Shown piece after piece: positions 30,700 through 41,272 of a stretch of DNA of 64,000 bases; position 1 is the stretch's first letter; each line of letters starts with the position of its first letter. Origin of the DNA: Lepidurus packardi (taxonomy: Eukaryota > Arthropoda > Branchiopoda > Notostraca > Triopsidae); contig JAKZAN010000005.1 of the NCBI GenBank assembly GCA_023053545.1, positions 8,928,001-8,992,000 on the forward strand, read 5' to 3'. The notes below the pieces were generated by a model that saw only the letters and a program-made list of their open reading frames with translations, was not told the origin of the DNA and did not search any database. A program made the position numbers and the translations under genes.

Positions 30700-33298
30700 A
30701 TGGCGCTAAGGCAAGCCGAGGAACGTTTTTCTGCTGCACCCAGTGATTTAAATAATACAGTGCCACATTTAGAAAATTGTAGGAAATTAGCAGAGAATTA
30801 TATTAATTCTGTAAGGTAGCTTTATAGGTAATTCGCACAGCTCATATTGAATGATGTTACTGTGTTTATTAGTGCCAATTTACTTCCGCCGTATTCTGGG
30901 CTGGTAAAGCAGTCACACTTTCCAATGAAAATCCCCAGGATATTTACGTTTTGGGCAGAGCTATGTGTATGGCAGGGCAATACTTACGAGCCGCTAATGT
31001 GATTAAACAGTACAAGCTTGATAAGGTAACGTTTAAGTTATTGACAAATGGTTATAATACCTTTGCATTAAAATTTGTCTTGTTATTTAACTTTTAAGAC
31101 ACATGGGCCTTGCCAGTATTTAGCAGCGCTATGTTTCTTCAAAGCCAAAGCATACCAGGAAGCTTTGTTGGTATTGGAAACCGAGAAAACCGGGAGTTTA
31201 GACCAGATAGTCTGTGGTGTTTCTCCTTCAGTCAATGTAAGCCCACCAAACTGGTGTTTCTTTGGACTTAGCGTTTAAGAAAAACGTTCTTTGCAGGTGA
31301 GTAGCTGCTTAGCCTTATTGAAAGGAAAAGTATACGACGCAATGGATAACCGTGATTTGGCCATTGATTTCTATAAAGCAGCCCTACGAGCTGACATCCA
31401 TTGTTACGAAGCATTTCAATCTTTGGTTCATCATCGTATGCTTACCGAGCAAGAAGGTTTATACTCTTTCGAACTTTCTGCATATTTGTAACATTTGTGT
31501 TCAAAAAGAAAGCGAGTTAATCGCGAGTTTGAACTTTCCTACTGGAGACGAAGGAGAATTAGTGCGTTCTTTATATCTCGACGCTCTCCATAACCGATCG
31601 CGTAGGACGAGCCAAAACCAGAAATTAAATTCTGTTTCCTCAGTTCTACTCCATGATACTGACGTCCTCGTGCAAGCTGCAGAACGCTTTTTAGGCCAAG
31701 GCGAGGTTCCGCAATGCTTTAAAATTACTCAGCAGTAATATCCGAAACCTTCTGTATATTCGAAACCTCCTTATAATCACCCAAATTTGTCTTAGGATAT
31801 TAAAAAAAGATCCCTATCATCCAGAAGCTATGGTAATCCACGTTCAATGCCTTTTAGCCTTGAAGCAAAATAACGGTAATTATGTCAAATTATCGGGCTT
31901 AAAATTACCACTAATTTTCTGATTTTCTGTCCTTTTTTTAGCGCTTTTCCTTCTAGCTCATCGTTTAATAGACGCCAATCCTGAAGATGCCATTGCTTGG
32001 TTTGCTGTTGGAGCTTACTACTGCCTTATAGGTTGATTATTTGTTCTTTTAATATTGTTCATCGTTGTAAGCTTCAAATTAGGTAAATATGAGGCTGCGA
32101 GAAGATTTTTAAGCAAAGCGACTAGTGTATCAAGGCTATTGGGACCAGCATGGCTCTTATATGGACACGCCTTTGCTGCTGAGAACGAGCACGATCAAGC
32201 TATGGCTGCGTACTTCAAAGCTTCCCAAATTATGAAAGGGTGACTTGTTTTGTCCAAATAATTGTTGTCTAAATAAGTTTGCCTCAAGATCGCATCTTCC
32301 GTTGCTTTACATCGGTCTCGAGTATGGTTTAACCCGCAATACCAAACTTGCTGAAAAGTTCCTGAACCAAGCCTTAACTATGGCTCCTGAAGATCCAGTC
32401 GTATTGCATGAAATGGGTGTGGTCGCTTTTCAGGTGAATTGCAACCGTTTTCTTATTAATATAGTTATATTATTAAATAATATTAAACAATTATATTATA
32501 TTAAATAATGTTAGACATGAACTAGTTATATTATATTAAATCATATTAAACATATACTATAATTATATTGAATAATTTCCTTTTTTTTACCTACATGTTT
32601 TGGAAATAAGAATCGAGATTTTCAACTAGCAGAAAAGTATTTGGAACTTGCCTTGAATGTATTACAATCGGCCCCGCCCACAGGACTGCTCTCAAGTCCC
32701 GCTCCTACCTGGGAGCCCCTTTTGAATAACTTAGGTCACGTGAGCCGCAAATTGAAGAAATATGAGCAATCTATAAACTTCCATCAACAAGTAAAAACCG
32801 TTTTATAATTTGCAAGAATTTGCAATTTAGAACATTTAAATTTTTTTTTTTTTTTTGTATCATTTTCAACCCATCTAGGCCTTGGTGCTGTGCCCTTCTC
32901 AGCCTTCTACCTTGTCCTGCTTGGGTTTCGTGTATGCTTTAATGGGAAAATATGATCAAGCGGCCCAGTATTTTCATCAAGCATTGGGAAGGCGACGAGA
33001 AGACGTTTTCACGACCTCTATGCTCAACTACGTCATGGAAGCGATGATGGATTTGGGCGAGACAGATACTCAAGATGATATTAAGACTCCTAGTACAACT
33101 TTATTGACAGTCACAAGTTTGAAAGTTTTGAAATTTTTTATTTTCTGTCTAGAAACTTCGGGTGTTAATGAGGACGATAGTGTGGCAAGTGTTTCCATTT
33201 CCGCTGAGAGCTTTACAGCAGCTGGAATCATGGCTAGTGTCAATTCTCGGATTCCTTTCGCAGCATTGGATAGCAGTGATGATATCGATATGGATTAA
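30700..33298 (+). CDS. CDC16: Anaphase-promoting complex subunit CDC16/APC6
   Basis: TPR scaffold subunit of the APC/C ubiquitin ligase, which drives mitotic exit. Exons: 30700-30810, 30873-31025, 31099-31236, 31297-31456, 31509-31734, 31796-31875, 31942-32031, 32083-32239, 32289-32433, 32611-32790, 32879-33298; all phases agree, giving 619 aa (human 620). Landmarks are QFTSAVFWAGKAVTLS near the N terminus and repeated TPR helices such as AIDFYKAALRADIHCYEAF, HLPLLYIGLEYGLTRN, AEKFLNQALTMAPEDPVVLH and KYDQAAQYFHQALGRRREDV. In the last exon a 60-nt in-frame stretch at 33093-33152 looks intron-like (ends TTTTCTGTCTAG) and may be removed, giving 599 aa. Confidence 0.93.
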
Positions 33299-33607
33299 AT
33301 CGGAAAAATTTGAAAAAATCTCCGTAAATGATAAATTCAGCTAATAAAACAACCATTAAAGTAATATTTCTAATTCGAGCTTAACTTGGGAACCATCCAA
33401 CTCATTTGGCTGTCTAATTGTATTTCTTTTGCCGTTAAATAAGGGAGCGAATCACAAGTCAATGGTATTTCAAGTATTTGATAGGTGTATACAATTTTAC
33501 AGAGCAGTATCCAGTCGTTTACATGTTCGTGTGACCAATCTTTATCTCATCAGCTCCAAAGGTTGTTTTCATCCAGCTAAAAGTACCACAAAATCAACAA
33601 TTTTAGT

Positions 33608-34348
33608 TTAATTTACGTACTGTGGACTTGTTACCTGCTCGTTGCTAGGAATCGTTGAGTAACCACGTTTCCCAAACCTAAATCCCGAAAATAGGTATTA
33701 ATTACCATGCACCTGACAAAATTATTTTTCGAAATAGTTAATTCGATACATTCAAGCATTTTTTCATTATTCTAGATCGCCTTCCTGAAATTTCGCGTGT
33801 TTTTGCGACGATCTTACCGTGGTCTCACTTTGATGGAATAGGAACGATCCAATTCTTGCAAATGCAGTAATCGCATAGCTTTGCTAAGCTCAGACCAAGA
33901 CCATAGTCCCACTTGGGCCCAGAACGTGCTAGACCCGTCTGGGATGAGTGTGGTATCAATGGGCGGAGTCAAAGGAGAGCTGCCTGCCATAACCCCGAAT
34001 TACAATCCCAACAAAGCACCAATTCTTGCTTTAACCCCCCCAAAAAACCACCGCAAACGCCATTAACTGATTCGCGTTTTATTTAGAAATTTGCGACATG
34101 CGACATTTTACTATCGTTTAGCCATTTTATGGTATAAACGATTGTTAGCAAAGGATGTTGTAAAAGAAAGGGGAACATTACCTTGGGCGAGCAGCTTGAC
34201 CGTACATCTTGTCCAATTCTTGCAGGTATTTAATAGCGTCAGCCATCGCGACGATGTCCCCGCCCTCAGGGCGGGCCCAGGCAGAATCTAGTGTCGCAAT
34301 TACCAACAATGCGACGATACTGAGAGCTAAAACACGTCCAGAAGCCAT
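33608..34348 (-). CDS. NPF: Neuropeptide F (NPF) precursor
   Basis: NPF is the invertebrate NPY-family peptide that acts through a GPCR in feeding and stress control. Exons on the minus strand are 34348-34182 and 33677-33608, encoding 78 aa. A signal peptide (MASGRVLALSIVALLVIA...) is followed by a mature peptide of about 32 aa with MADAIKYLQELDKMYGQ and the C terminus AARPRF. GKR after it gives amidation and dibasic cleavage, and a short C-terminal peptide follows. The 504-bp intron splits the codon of the penultimate Arg (AG|G), the conserved intron position of NPF/NPY genes. An ATG at 34414 in the same frame lies upstream of the expected transcription start, so 34348 is chosen. The peptide resembles cladoceran NPF from memory. 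Confidence 0.93.
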
Positions 34349-34416
34349 TGTTGTAGTCTTGGTTAGAATAAAAGAGGACTCGAGGTTGAGTTTGGTCAAT
34401 TGTGGTGGCAACAAGT

Positions 34417-34426
34417 GCTTTTATAG
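34417..34426 (-). promoter_or_regulatory. TATA box of the NPF gene
   Basis: CTATAAAAGC on the minus strand, about 70 bp upstream of the NPF start codon at 34348. Transcription would then start near 34,390. Consistent with a strong, cell-type-restricted neuropeptide promoter; inferred from position. Confidence 0.6.
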
Positions 34427-34429
34427 CTG

Positions 34430-36063
34430 AAATCTTGGCCACCCGCGCCTTTTGGCTAAGTCACGCCCACTTTTGTATCTGCGCCGGTGGGAGCAGAATG
34501 TAGTGGTGACACTTTGTAATGGCACTTTTGTGAGCCCTAAGAGCGTCCTATGAAGACTCATCTGTTAATCATTAAAGGTGCTTGCTCTTAGCATTCATTT
34601 AGGCGTTGTCATTAAAAAAAAGCTTCCATAGAGCTATCAAGTACTCAATTTGTAGTCTGTCATTATAATTAGCCTATAGGCTAAGCGTATCTTTTGTTTT
34701 GATTGTCTTTTTCGACAGGTTTGGTCCCACCGGAGCAGTGCGCTCTTAGTGGAAAACCTTGTCTTCAGGCTTTTTTTCCCTCTTCCCCCTGTTCAGGAGG
34801 ATAGTAAGAAAGTCCTATTTTGACACTAAGGGATAATGATGGATAGGAAGGAGTTGTATTACAATTTGAAGATGGTGTCAAGTTTCGGTATTTTTTGTTT
34901 ACTTTCAAGACGGTAACTCGAGGCAATTTTTGCTATCTACACAATAATGTTTTAAGTTTCCGTTACGAATGTGGAGGATTTAAATTACCCGCGTGCGCCA
35001 AAATTGTAGCTTAGCTAAAAATTTTAGTCATCTTAGCTAAAATTCCGTTCGCCAATTTTCAAAACGGAATTCAGACAGTGTTTAGTGTATTTAGTTTCGT
35101 TTTATTTCCTTAAAGTAAGCTAAAATTATAGATTGGATATACAAGAAAGGAGGTGGAAGAAATAAAAGAGACATATTTACGAGATTCTGCTTTCATACTT
35201 TGTAGATTTATGGGATAATTAAACTTTGCTATGCGGAAACGAAACGTCGTTATTATTCAAGCTATTTTGTGACAGTGTGGGACTAAAATGAGAATCTATT
35301 CTCTGACGAGTGTATTGTTTAGACTTGGTCTAGGTTTCTATGGAATAAGAAATTTGTTGAACTTGTTAGAAAATCTTGGTAAGAAATTCAAAGTTCACGT
35401 AGTAGCATGCAAGTGAGCTCAGGTCTGTTTATAATGGCCTTTTTTACTTGTTTCTCTCACAGTTTGGGGACAAACTGGGAAGCTGTGGTTCAAATTTATC
35501 TCGCTTTTATTGTTTTCCCCGCAGTTTTCAGCTATTGTGTCTTTACAGCCCACCGGATGTGCTTTTGCTTTATACTACTTGTCAAGCGCACTGTGAGCAA
35601 CATTAGCACCAGATAGAACACCGGGTTGTATTAAAAGAAAAAGGAAACAAAAAGAGAAAAATAGTGACAAACTGTCAGTTCCGTAAATTATTCCAATTTA
35701 TACACGCAGCAAGCGGTCTTTTACCCCGAACCTCAAACCCTCACAGAAAGTAACGGCAAATCTTTCTTATTCACTTTCGTTTTAGACACAAACACCTCAT
35801 CCTAATTGGCGTACGAAATAGCTTTATTTTGACAACGCACTCACCTACCACGTAGAGCACTCCTTAATTACGACGTAATTAAGAGTCAAGTTTCAATTCT
35901 GCTCGGATAAAAATAATTACTTTTCGCTTTTTCGCTCATGTATTGGTAATAGCCCACGTTGGCACTGGTATCTAATATCCCACGCATTTTTAAAGGCACA
36001 ATTGTATATCGACAGAATTGATCTTTAGAAAGAAAATTTCAAGGAATGTGGAAAAGAACTCAT
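34430..36063. other. Intergenic region
   Basis: About 1.6 kb between the NPF promoter and the 3' end of the zinc finger gene. No gene, RNA or repeat is recognised. The 69-codon frame at 35407-35616 is hydrophobic but has no signal or homology I can name. Confidence 0.5.
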
Positions 36064-39000
36064 TCAGCTTTTAGCGAGCCGTAGAACATGTAGAATAACT
36101 TCGTCCACACTCTGATTGTTAAGAAGTGCTTTTACGGCCGCGTCATCGATCACAGCCGTGAACAGAAGTTTTGAATTCTCTCGAAGTCGTTTTTCTGGCT
36201 CGAGTTCTTGCTCGGAAGAGACTGGTTCGTGCCCACATCGCTTAATTACAGATTCCAAGACGATTCCCACATCTTCAGATGGCCAATTAAAAGACTGTAA
36301 TGTTTTCTCGTCCACTAAAACTGTCAAAAGTTCGCTGACGTTTTCCGATAGCGTAGAATTTTCCCTAGGACTTCGAAAGAAAAGAATAATTCTTATACAA
36401 ATCCATTACTATAATAGTTGATCTAGTGATCTTGACCTAATAGTTGATCAATCCTTAATAGTTGATCATAGCTATAATTACAAGTTAGAATTAGCTACTT
36501 ATCTTGGTAATCAGCACTAAATAATTTCTACACTGATAATTGTAATGAAATCTAAAGAAAGTTAAGTAAACTATTAGGCCTATTTTTGACTTATGATAAT
36601 TGCTCTTAAATTAGTTCAATATAATTTTACGAATAAAAATATATTTTTTTGGTTTCTTTAGCTTATTTCTATGGATTTACTTGTCTTCAGAGAGTGACTT
36701 GGGAGAGGTATTGGTTACTGCCAGCATTTGTTGCTGCAATTTTCGTTTTTCGGCGTCTGCCATGATTTGCTCCAATACGGCGCGGTGCTTCAAGCGCATA
36801 TGACGTAATAAACAGTCTTGGCGGATAAAGGCTCGCCCACATTCATCGCACATGGTTGGCGCTTCCTAAAGTAAAATGCATTTATTGAAAATAGAAAAAT
36901 AAAAAACGCTAACCTAATCATTTTGATTTATCTTTGTCCGTCAACTTACCCTTGTGTGCGTCAAGAGATGTGTCTTCAAGGCGGATTTGATGGTGAAGCG
37001 CTTATGGCATAAATCGCATTCATGTGCTAGAAACCAAAGAAAATAAATCTTTTTTTTTTTATTTTATTTTTTTTAGTAAAGAAATTTATTTTGTTTCCAT
37101 TTTTACGTTTTACGCCCGCGTGGAGCATTTCGTGGCGCGAAAGGTCTTCTTTCCGAATGAAATTCTTGCCACATTGATCGCACGAGAACGGCTCCGCCCC
37201 CTGGTGCACGTACTTGATGTGCAAAGTCAATCGCGTCCGACGATTGAAGGATTTTCCACACTGTTCGCAAATAAAGCCGTGTTCGCCATTGTGATGGAAA
37301 AGATGCGCTTTAAGTTGCGAAGGCTGGATAAACCCTTTACCGCAGAAATCGCACACATGTGGCTTTTCGCCTGTGTGGATTTTCACATGTCGGTTTAACG
37401 TTTCCTTTGCTGCAAATCTAGCGCCGCACTTAACAAAATAAAAAAAAAATAATTAGCTTTTCGTAAACTCAGTATTAGACTAAGCATACGCTAAACAATC
37501 CTGAGCAATTTGTATCTAATTCAATTCGAGTGAATTAATTTTAAAATGAATCAAAATATGATTAAAAAGATAATTACGTCTTGGCAGGCGAAAGGGCGTT
37601 CCCCGGAATGCGTACGCATATGTTTACTCAACGCATTGTTGGAAACGAACGCTTTGTCGCATTGATCGCAATTAAAGGGTTTCTCGCCCGTATGTGTCCG
37701 TATATGGATTTGAAGCATGGAAAGGCCATAGAATTCTTTTTGGCAGTGTTCACATGCTAATTTACGTTTGCGTTTCACCTGGCCTTCATGACCTCGTAAA
37801 TGTTCGCGTAAGTTATCTTTCCGACTGAAAGTTTTCCCACAAACCTAGAAGAAAAAAACAGATAATTCACTTGGAGAGTTTTTTTTTATATTTTTGTTTT
37901 CTTTTACCTCGCAAGGGAATATAGCTTTCGGGCGGCCGTCACAGCCCATTTGCACCACGTGGCGGTCTAAGTGATACTTGCGATTAAAGTGTTTGTTGCA
38001 CTGCTTGCATGTGTACACTTTCCCGCCAGGCCGTGGTGGCGCGTGGGTTAATACATGTTTGTTGAATTGCGTTTTATTAGACGCTACGAACAAGCAATCT
38101 GGGCAATTGTAAGTTGTCTTTTTGACCTTTTTGGAAGGTTTATGCGCAACTTTGACGTGACGTTGCAGACCGTCTTCGCTGTTAAACCTTTTTTCGCATT
38201 CCGTACACTCAACCATGCCTTCCTGTTATCCCAAAAATAAGTAATTAAACTGCATGTCATTTTAAACGTTAGTTAGAAATCGAACTGGAAGTTAAGTTTC
38301 CTTTTTAAACCAAAATTACTAAAAAAAAAAGTTAGCAGTTTCCAGTTTCCTTTTAAGGAGAAATTTACTTTCAGGATCCACTGAAGCAGGAAAAGAATTA
38401 TAACATTTTCAAGTTATTTAACAAGTTATTTATTAAATGAGTGAGCATTTTTATGACTTATTGGAGCTATTGTTACTTTGAATTACCTGGTGGGCGGTGC
38501 TAGCGTCTTCTCCACAACAGGGACATGTTCCGTCTAAGGCAGTTACGATTATTTCCTGGGCTACTTCTCGGTCTAAAATTATGCACACAAACAAACAGAA
38601 AAGGGATCTTTATTTGAAAGTTTTTGTCAATAATGAGATCATTTTAATCACTACCTGGGCAAAAATCATCAGAAATCTCAAACACAGTATCCATTTCATT
38701 TTGGTCGATTTCCCCGCTGGCCACAGCCTCTTCTAACGGAATTTTCTGGACTTTAACCACCAACGGCGGAGCTCGGGACTCGGCACAAGCTTTTAAATGT
38801 CTTTTGTAGCCCTAAAAATGCACAGAAAAATATAAACCTTTGCTTAAAAAAATATTCATATTTAATTAACGTACCGAAACATTGCTAAAAGTGCGTTCAC
38901 ACAAATCACATTTCACATTACCCGTGTCCAGTTTCCCTCTCTTGCTATGTACTGCACTTAAACGCTTTTTGGATCCTAATTCGAATAGTTACACATTAAA

Positions 39001-39475
39001 GTATTTTTTTTAATTAAGTTAGTTTCTTTGTGGTTACCGGCAGGAGAAGAAGAGTCGAGAGGGTCGAGAGCTAAGCGAACAATGGGCTTGGGTCCGATAC
39101 CGGGAACTTCATCGGCGTCTTTGAAAAGTTCCAGAAGATTTTCCGGGATTTTAGGAGGACGGCCCCTCCGCGGAAGGACCACAGGTTCCGTCGGTTGACC
39201 ATCTAAGTCACTGGCATTGGGATCGGCAAACTCGGTGGGTGGCGACGTGCCCTTTTTATGTTTGGGTGGATCGTCATCTGAAGTAAAACGAATTTTTAAA
39301 AGATTATAACTCTTTTCTAAGGTTTTATTTTTATTATGTTACCTTGAAATTCAAAGGGATCGATTATCACTTCCGACACGGAATCAAAGGCAACAATTTC
39401 TTCGTTTTCGGCGTCTATTTCTGTGTTGTTATTTTTGGCAGTTGAAGCATTACGCGAAAGACGTATTCGAGGCAT
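36064..39475 (-). CDS. C2H2 zinc finger protein with AT-hook, about 13 fingers, family not identified
   Basis: Eleven exons on the minus strand: 39475-39343, 39277-39038, 38975-38875, 38811-38655, 38572-38487, 38222-37908, 37844-37578, 37428-37107, 37026-36950, 36865-36681, 36364-36064; all in phase, 727 aa. An acidic N terminus is followed by an AT-hook (RRGRPPK). An isolated finger (CDLCERTFSNVSGYKRHLKAC) and a CPCCGED knuckle come next. An array of about twelve C2H2 fingers follows, several joined by TGEKP linkers (CEHCQKEFYGLSMLQIHIRTH, CDFCGKGFIQPSQLKAHLFHH, CDECGRAFIRQDCLLRHMRLKH). A C-terminal helical tail of about 130 aa has no zinc ligands. Likely a nuclear DNA-binding regulator. I cannot name an orthologue. 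Confidence 0.85.
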
Positions 39476-40466
39476 TCTGGGATCTTTTACTGCAAAATAA
39501 TAACACCAGATAGCAGTAAGTAACTTTTACGTTTTTGTTTTTTGAATTTAGCGCGTATTGAGCGATGCGCTTAAGTGGCCAGGACATGGTCGAAAACACT
39601 TCCGGGTAGAACTAGTTAAGCCCAAAAACCGTGCTAACTAGCCCCGCGTCTTTGACCACAGGCTAAAGGCGCTCTGGATTACTTGTCGTTATTTTTAAAT
39701 GTTATTAGTTCACAGTTTGGTTAACATTTTTGGGGGACTTGTGAGTTAAGTTTTATTAAGAACTATTTTTCTTACTTAAATCAGCTTTCTTAAGGCGCAA
39801 ATTTGGTTAAATCTTAGTTTTTCACACGTGATAATAACCTTGGATCCTGCCTGGTTGTCTACCCCTCGACTCGGGCGTGTATAAAGGCCTGGCAGGCAGG
39901 GGCTATACGTGCTACCTCCCCAGACCGGTTGCCTGATACGTGCTAAACTAAACTAGGGTTTTAAATCGTAATTTCGCTACAATTAAAAGCTCAAGTATAC
40001 TGTACTTATTTATGAGTGAATTGTTTTCAAATTCTAGCATTTATCTTCGTTATGTAGCGTTGAAATCATGATTTTTACCGTTTTTCATTATTGTCTAGGT
40101 AAATATTGCTCGATTCGCGGTTCGGTTCGCAATCAGAACCGGATTTAGCGGCTCCGTTTCCAACTTTTAATCGAACGGGTTAACATACGGAGCGGAGTGG
40201 CGAACAACAAGCGCGCCTTTTTGCATCATTCAGGTTTTCTGTGTTTTTTAAGTGATTCCAACTGTTATAATCAGGTAAGAAAACGTGTTTCTTAGCTTCT
40301 TGATTCTGGCACGAACTTCGTTGCAGTTACGCTAAACTGGGCTTGGAAACCGGTGGATTTTGAGCATTGAGGCACACTTCAACAGCCAAAACTTGAGTTA
40401 ACTATTTGAATATTACTTCAAAAGTTATCTGTTTCTAAAAAACTCTCTTTAAGTTCCGACTCAGTC
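39476..40466. other. Divergent promoter region between zinc finger gene and TMEM69
   Basis: About 990 bp with the start codons of two genes facing away from each other. A TATAAAGG occurs near 39,879 on the + strand, with the run GGCCTGGCAGGCAGG after it. A GTAAG-type donor near 40,274 suggests a 5' UTR intron for TMEM69. No coding sequence is supported. Confidence 0.45.
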
Positions 40467-41162
40467 ATGCTTCGCTGTTGCCAAGCCACGCGGCTACCTC
40501 TGGGCTGTAAAACGTGGTTCCACACCTCCCCAAATCCTTCCGTTTCTGTCCAATCGATCGCCAGCAAATCCTGGCAATATTTGCATAAATTCAAACTGGA
40601 TGGGAAGGAAGTCACGCGTATTCTGCGGAATTCGGACCAGAACAGCTCTATTCCTACTCCTGCTTTAGTTTATGGAGCCGCAGGGTTAATTCCCTTCTGG
40701 GCCTCCCCTGTTTACATGCTCTCTTTAGGCCTCAATATTCCTACTTTAACCTATGCCAATTTGGCGTACGCAGCCACGATATTATCCTTCCTGGGAGGGG
40801 TCCGCTGGGGGGCCGCTGTAGCCCAAATGGTGCCTCTGAACTGGTCCAGCTTGGGTATGAGTGTTCTGCCATCAATTGTGGCCTGGTTTGGGCTTTTGTT
40901 ACCCCTCCCTTGCGGCACAACCTTAATAACGTTAGCTCTAATCGTCTCAGCCTATACCGATCTAGCATTGAGGAACTATCCAACTTGGTTTCGACGTTTG
41001 AGGGTCGGGTTAACCTTAGGAGCTGTTTTGGCGCTTTGTGTCACGGGATTGTGTTCGTTTTTCCCCACTGAAGCTCAGAAATTCGGTACAAAGAAGACAG
41101 GAGATAAAGAGTTTAGAGAAAGTGTACAAATTAAAGAAGAAATTACTGGAAAAATTCAGTAA
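40467..41162 (+). CDS. TMEM69: TMEM69-like (DUF3429) mitochondrial membrane protein
   Basis: Single-exon coding region, 231 aa. The N terminus (MLRCCQATRLPLGCKTWFHT) is basic, hydroxylated and lacks acidic residues, like a mitochondrial presequence. Then come about five membrane segments, with GAAGLIPFWASPVYML, ATILSFLGGVRWGAAVA (the FLGGVRWG motif is the DUF3429 hallmark), SIVAWFGLLLPLP, TLITLALIVSAYTDLAL and a final helix. The C-terminal tail is charged. Function is unknown in the family. Its stop is 110 bp from the convergent guanine deaminase stop. Confidence 0.88.
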   Translation: MLRCCQATRLPLGCKTWFHTSPNPSVSVQSIASKSWQYLHKFKLDGKEVTRILRNSDQNSSIPTPALVYGAAGLIPFWASPVYMLSLGLNIPTLTYANLAYAATILSFLGGVRWGAAVAQMVPLNWSSLGMSVLPSIVAWFGLLLPLPCGTTLITLALIVSAYTDLALRNYPTWFRRLRVGLTLGAVLALCVTGLCSFFPTEAQKFGTKKTGDKEFRESVQIKEEITGKIQ

Positions 41163-41272
41163 CGACATGTATTTAACTCCCCAGATGCTTATTTAGCTAA
41201 TACAGATCTAAGTTATCGTTTAAAACTGTTAAAACGATTAAAGGAACGTGGTTAATTACAGTACTTGGAATT

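Noticed and set aside
34349..34414. Upstream ATG at 34414 as the NPF start
   Set aside because: A TATA box at 34417-34426 puts transcription start downstream of it, and the signal peptide begins at the 34348 Met.
35407..35616. 69-codon hydrophobic open frame
   Set aside because: No signal peptide pattern, neighbours or homology; it is consistent with chance in AT-rich DNA.
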